Source: Pseudomonas viridiflava (GTDB taxonomy: Bacteria; Pseudomonadota; Gammaproteobacteria; Pseudomonadales; Pseudomonadaceae). From it: a stretch of DNA of 64,000 bases. Position 1 is the first letter of the stretch, and each line of letters begins with the position of its first letter. Under the pieces are notes generated by a model that was given only the letters and a program-made list of their open reading frames with translations, had not been told where the DNA came from and ran no database searches. The DNA lies in contig NZ_UUPU01000105.1 of NCBI RefSeq assembly GCF_900591205.1, forward strand, positions 110,725 through 174,724, given 5' to 3'. Positions 60,699 through 64,000 of the stretch are shown in pieces. The translations under genes were made by a program, and so were the position numbers.

Positions 60699-61997
60699 AT
60701 GACCCATCGTATTATTATCGTCGGCGGCGGCGCCGGCGGCCTGGAGTTGGCTACCCGCCTGGGTAAGACTCTGGGCAAACGCGGCACCGCCAGCATCACG
60801 CTGGTGGACGCCAACCTGACCCATATCTGGAAGCCACTGCTGCACGAAGTGGCTGCCGGCTCGCTGAACTCTTCGGAAGACGAACTCAATTACGTCGCCC
60901 AGGCCAAATGGAACCACTTCGAGTTCCAACTGGGGCGCATGAGCGGGCTCGACCGCGAGCAGAAGAAAATCCAGCTGGCCGCCACCCTCGACGAAGAAGG
61001 CCGTGAACTGGTGCCTGCCCGCGTGCTGGGGTATGACAGCCTGGTGATCGCTGTCGGCAGCACCACCAACGATTTCGGCACCGAGGGCGCAGCGCAGCAC
61101 TGTCTGTTCCTCGACACCCGCAAACAGGCCGAGCGCTTCCACCAACAGTTGCTCAATCACTATCTGCGCGCCCATGCAGGGCAGACCGACGTCATTGAGC
61201 AGATCAGCGTCGCCATCGTCGGCGCCGGCGCTACCGGCGTTGAACTGGCCGCCGAGCTGCATAACGCTGCCCATGAGCTGGCGGCGTATGGCCTGGACCG
61301 CATCAAGCCGGAAAACATGCACATTACCCTGATCGAAGCCGGCCCACGCGTCTTGCCTGCCCTGCCCGAGCGCATCGGCGGGCCTGTGCATAAAACCCTG
61401 GAGAAACTCGGGGTGACTGTGCTGACCAACTCGGCCGTCAGCGAAGTCACCGCCGACGCGCTGATCACCAGCAGCGGCCAGGTGATTCCCGCCAGCCTCA
61501 AGGTGTGGGCAGCCGGTATTCGTGCACCGGGTTTCCTCAAGGACATCGACGGCCTGGAAACCAACCGCATCAACCAACTGCAAGTACTGCCGACGCTGCA
61601 AACCACCCGCGACGAAAACATCTTCGCCTTCGGTGACTGTGCCGCCTGCCCGCAACCCGGCACCGACCGCAACGTACCGCCGCGTGCCCAGGCCGCTCAC
61701 CAGCAGGCTTCGTTGCTGGCCAAGTCGCTGAAGCTGCGGATCGAAGGCAAGGACCTGCCGTCCTACAAGTACACCGACTATGGCTCGCTGATTTCGCTGT
61801 CGCGATTCTCGGCGGTGGGTAACTTGATGGGTAACCTCACCGGCAGCGTGATGCTTGAGGGCTGGCTGGCACGGATGTTCTATGTGTCGTTGTACCGTAT
61901 GCACCAGATGGCGCTGTATGGCTTCTTCCGTACGGCGATGCTGATGTTGGGCAGCAAGATCGGACGCGGGACCGAGCCTAGGCTCAAGCTGCACTGA
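60699..61997 (+). CDS. ndh: Type II NADH dehydrogenase
   Basis: This 432-residue FAD flavoprotein oxidises NADH and reduces quinone at the membrane without pumping protons. Two Rossmann motifs are visible: G-G-G-A-G-G-L-E-L-A (FAD, residues 9-18) and G-A-G-A-T-G-V-E-L-A-A-E (NADH, about residue 175-185). The C-terminal membrane-binding segment is amphipathic. I take ATG 60699, which gives the family start MTHRIIIVGGG. An intrinsic terminator follows. Confidence 0.94.
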   Translation: MTHRIIIVGGGAGGLELATRLGKTLGKRGTASITLVDANLTHIWKPLLHEVAAGSLNSSEDELNYVAQAKWNHFEFQLGRMSGLDREQKKIQLAATLDEEGRELVPARVLGYDSLVIAVGSTTNDFGTEGAAQHCLFLDTRKQAERFHQQLLNHYLRAHAGQTDVIEQISVAIVGAGATGVELAAELHNAAHELAAYGLDRIKPENMHITLIEAGPRVLPALPERIGGPVHKTLEKLGVTVLTNSAVSEVTADALITSSGQVIPASLKVWAAGIRAPGFLKDIDGLETNRINQLQVLPTLQTTRDENIFAFGDCAACPQPGTDRNVPPRAQAAHQQASLLAKSLKLRIEGKDLPSYKYTDYGSLISLSRFSAVGNLMGNLTGSVMLEGWLARMFYVSLYRMHQMALYGFFRTAMLMLGSKIGRGTEPRLKLH

Positions 61998-62012
61998 TCG
62001 ACTGCGTGGCAT

Positions 62013-62049
62013 AAAAAAATCCCCCTGCCGGTTGGTCGGGGGATTTTTT
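62013..62049. terminator. Bidirectional terminator between ndh and the LysR gene
   Basis: AAAAAATCCCCC pairs with GGGGGATTTTTT around a 12-base loop. Both genes converge here, and the A and T runs make it usable on both strands. Confidence 0.9.
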
Positions 62050-62058
62050 ATTGGGCGT

Positions 62059-62946
62059 TCATTCCTGCTGGTAGAACTCAGCCATATAGTCGACAAAGGC
62101 CCGCACCTTCGGCGCCAGGTGTCGAGACTGCGGGTAGAGGGCGTAATAGTGGCGCTCGCCCAATGAGTAATTGGGCAGAATGCGCACAAGCCTCCCCTGT
62201 ATCAAATCAGTGTGTACCGTGGCCTGGGTAAAGCACGCAATGCCCGCGCCCGCCAGGCTGGCCGCGTGTAGCGCACTGATCGTGTTGCTGCTGAATCGCC
62301 CCGAAGGGGTGACATTGACCGTGCCACCACGCGCCGTGCTCAGCGCCCAATCCGACGAAGCGCCAATGAACGTCAACAAGCGATGCTTACCCAGCTCCTG
62401 GGCCGAACGGGGCAACCCATGGCGACCGATATAACCCGGCGAGGCCACTAATACCTGCCTGGAAACCGTCAAGGTGCGGGCAACCAATGAGGTATCCGCC
62501 AGAGCGCCGGCGATTCGTATCGCAACGTCAAAGCCCTCGGACACCAGGTCAACGAACTGGTCATCGCAACACAGCTCAAGCTCGATGTCCGGATAGCGCT
62601 GCTGGAACCCCGGCAGCCAGTGCGGCAGGTCCAGAGTCCCCACCACCAGCGGCACACTGACTTTCAGCAGACCTTCGGCGCGTTGATGCCCCTGGGCGAT
62701 GGCCTGGGACGCCGCGTCGATGCGACTGAGGATATCAACGCAGGCCGCGTAGTACTGCGACCCTGCGCCCGTCAGACTGAAGCGCCGCGTGTTGCGGTTG
62801 ATCAATTGCGCGCCCAGCTCGGTCTCCAGCTGTTGCAACTGCCGGGAAATCGTTGAATGCGTAGTGTCCAGGCGCTCTGCTGCTGCAGAAAAGCCCTTGG
62901 CTTCGACGATGCACCGAAAGGCACGCATGGCGGATAACTGGTTCAT
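62059..62946 (-). CDS. LysR-family transcription regulator
   Basis: This 295-residue regulator has a typical LysR winged helix-turn-helix (S-A-A-A-E-R-L-D-T-T-H-S-T-I-S-R-Q-L-Q-Q-L-E) and a PBP-like inducer domain (about 90-290). The upstream gene on the same strand is an exported isochorismatase-type hydrolase, 30 bases away, and is probably co-transcribed and perhaps regulated by it. The inducer is unknown. Confidence 0.92.
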   Translation of the reverse strand: MNQLSAMRAFRCIVEAKGFSAAAERLDTTHSTISRQLQQLETELGAQLINRNTRRFSLTGAGSQYYAACVDILSRIDAASQAIAQGHQRAEGLLKVSVPLVVGTLDLPHWLPGFQQRYPDIELELCCDDQFVDLVSEGFDVAIRIAGALADTSLVARTLTVSRQVLVASPGYIGRHGLPRSAQELGKHRLLTFIGASSDWALSTARGGTVNVTPSGRFSSNTISALHAASLAGAGIACFTQATVHTDLIQGRLVRILPNYSLGERHYYALYPQSRHLAPKVRAFVDYMAEFYQQE

Positions 62947-62976
62947 GCAACAGGCGATCCCGGCAGGGTTGGGGAA

Positions 62977-63711
62977 TCAGTCAAGCGCCAACGCGATAAT
63001 TTGCGAGGTGGTCAGCACCGAACCGAAAGTGTCTTCAATTTCAGCCAGCGCCGCATTGTGCAACTCATCCTTGCCTACCGAACGGCCATCGGCACGGGTA
63101 ATCGCCCGGGTGGCGCTGGCATCGGATGCTACCACAACCTCATAACCCAACGGCGCGGCATCCCGGGCGGCACCGGCGACACACGCATGGGTCATCAGGC
63201 CCGCGATAATCAGGGTCTTGACCCCGGCTTTTTTCAAATGCGCATCCAGATCGGTGCTGGCAAATACGCTGACCGTGGTTTTCTGCACCAGCATGTCTTG
63301 CGGCCGGGGCTTCATCAGTGGATGAAAATCAACAGTTTTGCCGTTTTTGGCGAATACCGCCGCGTCGTCGGGGGCGATGTGCTGCACATGAATGACCTGG
63401 ATACGTTGCTTGTCGGCAAACTTGATAAGGCGCTGGGTATTTTCCAGGGCTTGCAGGCCGTCCGGGATCGGCATGCGGCCGGTGAAGTATTCATTCTGGA
63501 AGTCGATCACCACCAGCGCAGTGGTTTTCGGGTCGAGCCGATCAGTCGGCTTGGCACCCAACATGGCGCGAATGGTCGGCTGCTTGTTGGCGGCGGTGTC
63601 GGCGGCGACGGCGAACTGGCCGAGCCCGAGCACCATGCCCAGCCCCACGAGGGTGGACTTGAGCAACACAGGCAGCGAACGAACGGGTTGGGCGGTAGCG
63701 ATGAAGGTCAT
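62977..63711 (-). CDS. Exported isochorismatase-like cysteine hydrolase
   Basis: This 244-residue protein of the isochorismatase superfamily has a signal peptide of about 37 residues ending A-V-A-A. The catalytic triad is Asp70 (V-I-D-F-Q-N), Lys144 and Cys177 (L-M-T-H-A-C-V). The active Cys with L-M-T-H and D-F-Q-N-E-Y-F motifs is typical of amidase/nicotinamidase-like members, and periplasmic export is uncommon for the family. It may hydrolyse an amide in the periplasm; the substrate is unknown. I chose ATG 63711, with AGGAATTC upstream. Confidence 0.85.
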   Translation of the reverse strand: MTFIATAQPVRSLPVLLKSTLVGLGMVLGLGQFAVAADTAANKQPTIRAMLGAKPTDRLDPKTTALVVIDFQNEYFTGRMPIPDGLQALENTQRLIKFADKQRIQVIHVQHIAPDDAAVFAKNGKTVDFHPLMKPRPQDMLVQKTTVSVFASTDLDAHLKKAGVKTLIIAGLMTHACVAGAARDAAPLGYEVVVASDASATRAITRADGRSVGKDELHNAALAEIEDTFGSVLTTSQIIALALD

Positions 63712-63835
63712 GATGCGAATTCCTGTTGGGCGGGTCATTGACGGGGCCCAGTCTAGGAGGCCGAAACATCAGCACCAACGCCCCCCTCAGCACAATATCT
63801 GTTTGGAATTCGCACAAGTAAGGCTGAAAAACAGG

Positions 63836-63876
63836 CAAAAAAAATCCCCGTATCTTTCGATACGAGGATTTTTAAT
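63836..63876 (-). terminator. Intrinsic terminator of the tRNA-Asn/tRNA-Pro transcript
   Basis: Read on the minus strand, AAAAATCCTCGTATC pairs with GATACGGGGATTTTT with a 4-base GAAA loop, followed by a T run. It starts right after the tRNA-Pro 3' end. Confidence 0.88.
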
Positions 63877-63877
63877 A

Positions 63878-63954
63878 TGGTCGGGGTAAGGGGATTCGAA
63901 CTCCTGACATCCTGCTCCCAAAGCAGGCGCGCTACCGGACTGCGCTATACCCCG
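63878..63954 (-). tRNA. tRNA-Pro (anticodon TGG)
   Basis: The 77-base cloverleaf has the CGGGGTA acceptor, the anticodon stem CCTGC/GCAGG with loop TTTGGGA (TGG, reads CCA), T loop TTCGAAT, and an encoded CCA end. It follows tRNA-Asn by 10 bases on the same strand and is co-transcribed with it. Confidence 0.96.
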
Positions 63955-63964
63955 GTTTTGAAAT

Positions 63965-64000
63965 TGGCTCCGTGACCAGGACTCGAACCTGGGACCCAAT
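63965..64000 (-). tRNA. tRNA-Asn, 3' part only (gene runs off the right edge)
   Basis: The 36 bases read, in tRNA sense, the end of the anticodon stem (ATTGGGTC), a CCAGG/CCTGG T arm with TTCGAGT loop, and the acceptor TCACGGA with discriminator G and encoded CCA. The T arm and acceptor fit Pseudomonas tRNA-Asn, but the anticodon lies outside the window, so the identity is inferred. Confidence 0.75.

Overview
The window looks like a chromosomal segment of a fluorescent Pseudomonas (P. fluorescens or P. putida type). The evidence is a high G+C content, REP/REPIN palindromes of the types known from P. fluorescens, and gene order that follows known Pseudomonas blocks (for example speC with piuC and piuA, ampE-ampD-DUF1631-nadC-pilA, and pilC-pilD-coaE-yacG through to ndh). 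No phage, insertion sequence or CRISPR array was seen. The species call rests on remembered gene order and protein families, not on a search.

Layout. 1-1.6 kb: 5' end of trpS, an alpha/beta hydrolase and zapG. 1.8-6.3 kb: a YddA/SbmA-type ABC exporter, the RoxS/RoxR redox two-component system, and a periplasmic SIMPL protein. 6.4-19.1 kb: a large peptide-uptake locus with four DppA-like binding proteins, the OprD-family porin OpdP and the DppBCDF inner-membrane transporter, with an RNA hairpin in almost every gap between binding-protein genes. 19.3-19.9 kb: two small exported proteins with acidic tails. 20-21.6 kb: prfC. 22-25.4 kb: an OpuC-type osmoprotectant ABC transporter. 25.5-27 kb: the ornithine/lysine decarboxylase speC behind a long leader. 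27.1-33.7 kb: an iron/siderophore module (Sel1 protein, PiuC, PiuA, PiuB). 33.8-35.3 kb: a Tat-exported PhoD phosphatase. 35.4-37.9 kb: an accessory-looking cassette of an Lrp regulator, a branched-chain-type aminotransferase and an HpaI-type aldolase. 38-44.9 kb: the fructose PTS (fruBKA) with divergent FruR. 44.9-48.2 kb: a TatD nuclease, a zinc-ribbon membrane protein and a chemoreceptor. 48.4-53.1 kb: ampE, ampD, a DUF1631 protein and nadC. 53.1-58.7 kb: a small conserved protein, tRNA-Thr, a pilin-glycosylase-like O-antigen ligase, pilA, pilC, pilD, coaE and yacG. 58.7-62 kb: a small conserved protein, an orphan CbiM-like membrane protein, DUF1780, DUF3094 and ndh. 62-64 kb: a LysR regulator, an exported isochorismatase-like hydrolase, tRNA-Pro and the 3' part of tRNA-Asn.

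How the genes fit together. Several groups are obvious functional units: porin, binding proteins and ABC importer for di/tripeptides; outer-membrane receptor, hydroxylase and flavin/ferric reductase for siderophore iron; a complete fructose phosphotransferase operon with its own EI-HPr-IIA protein and regulator; and pilin, platform protein and prepilin peptidase, without the PilB ATPase between them. The less ordinary parts are the Lrp/aminotransferase/aldolase cassette, the ligase next to a pilin with no C-terminal serine, the possible attenuator in the speC leader, and the peptide locus that lacks the psdR and mdpA genes found in P. aeruginosa.
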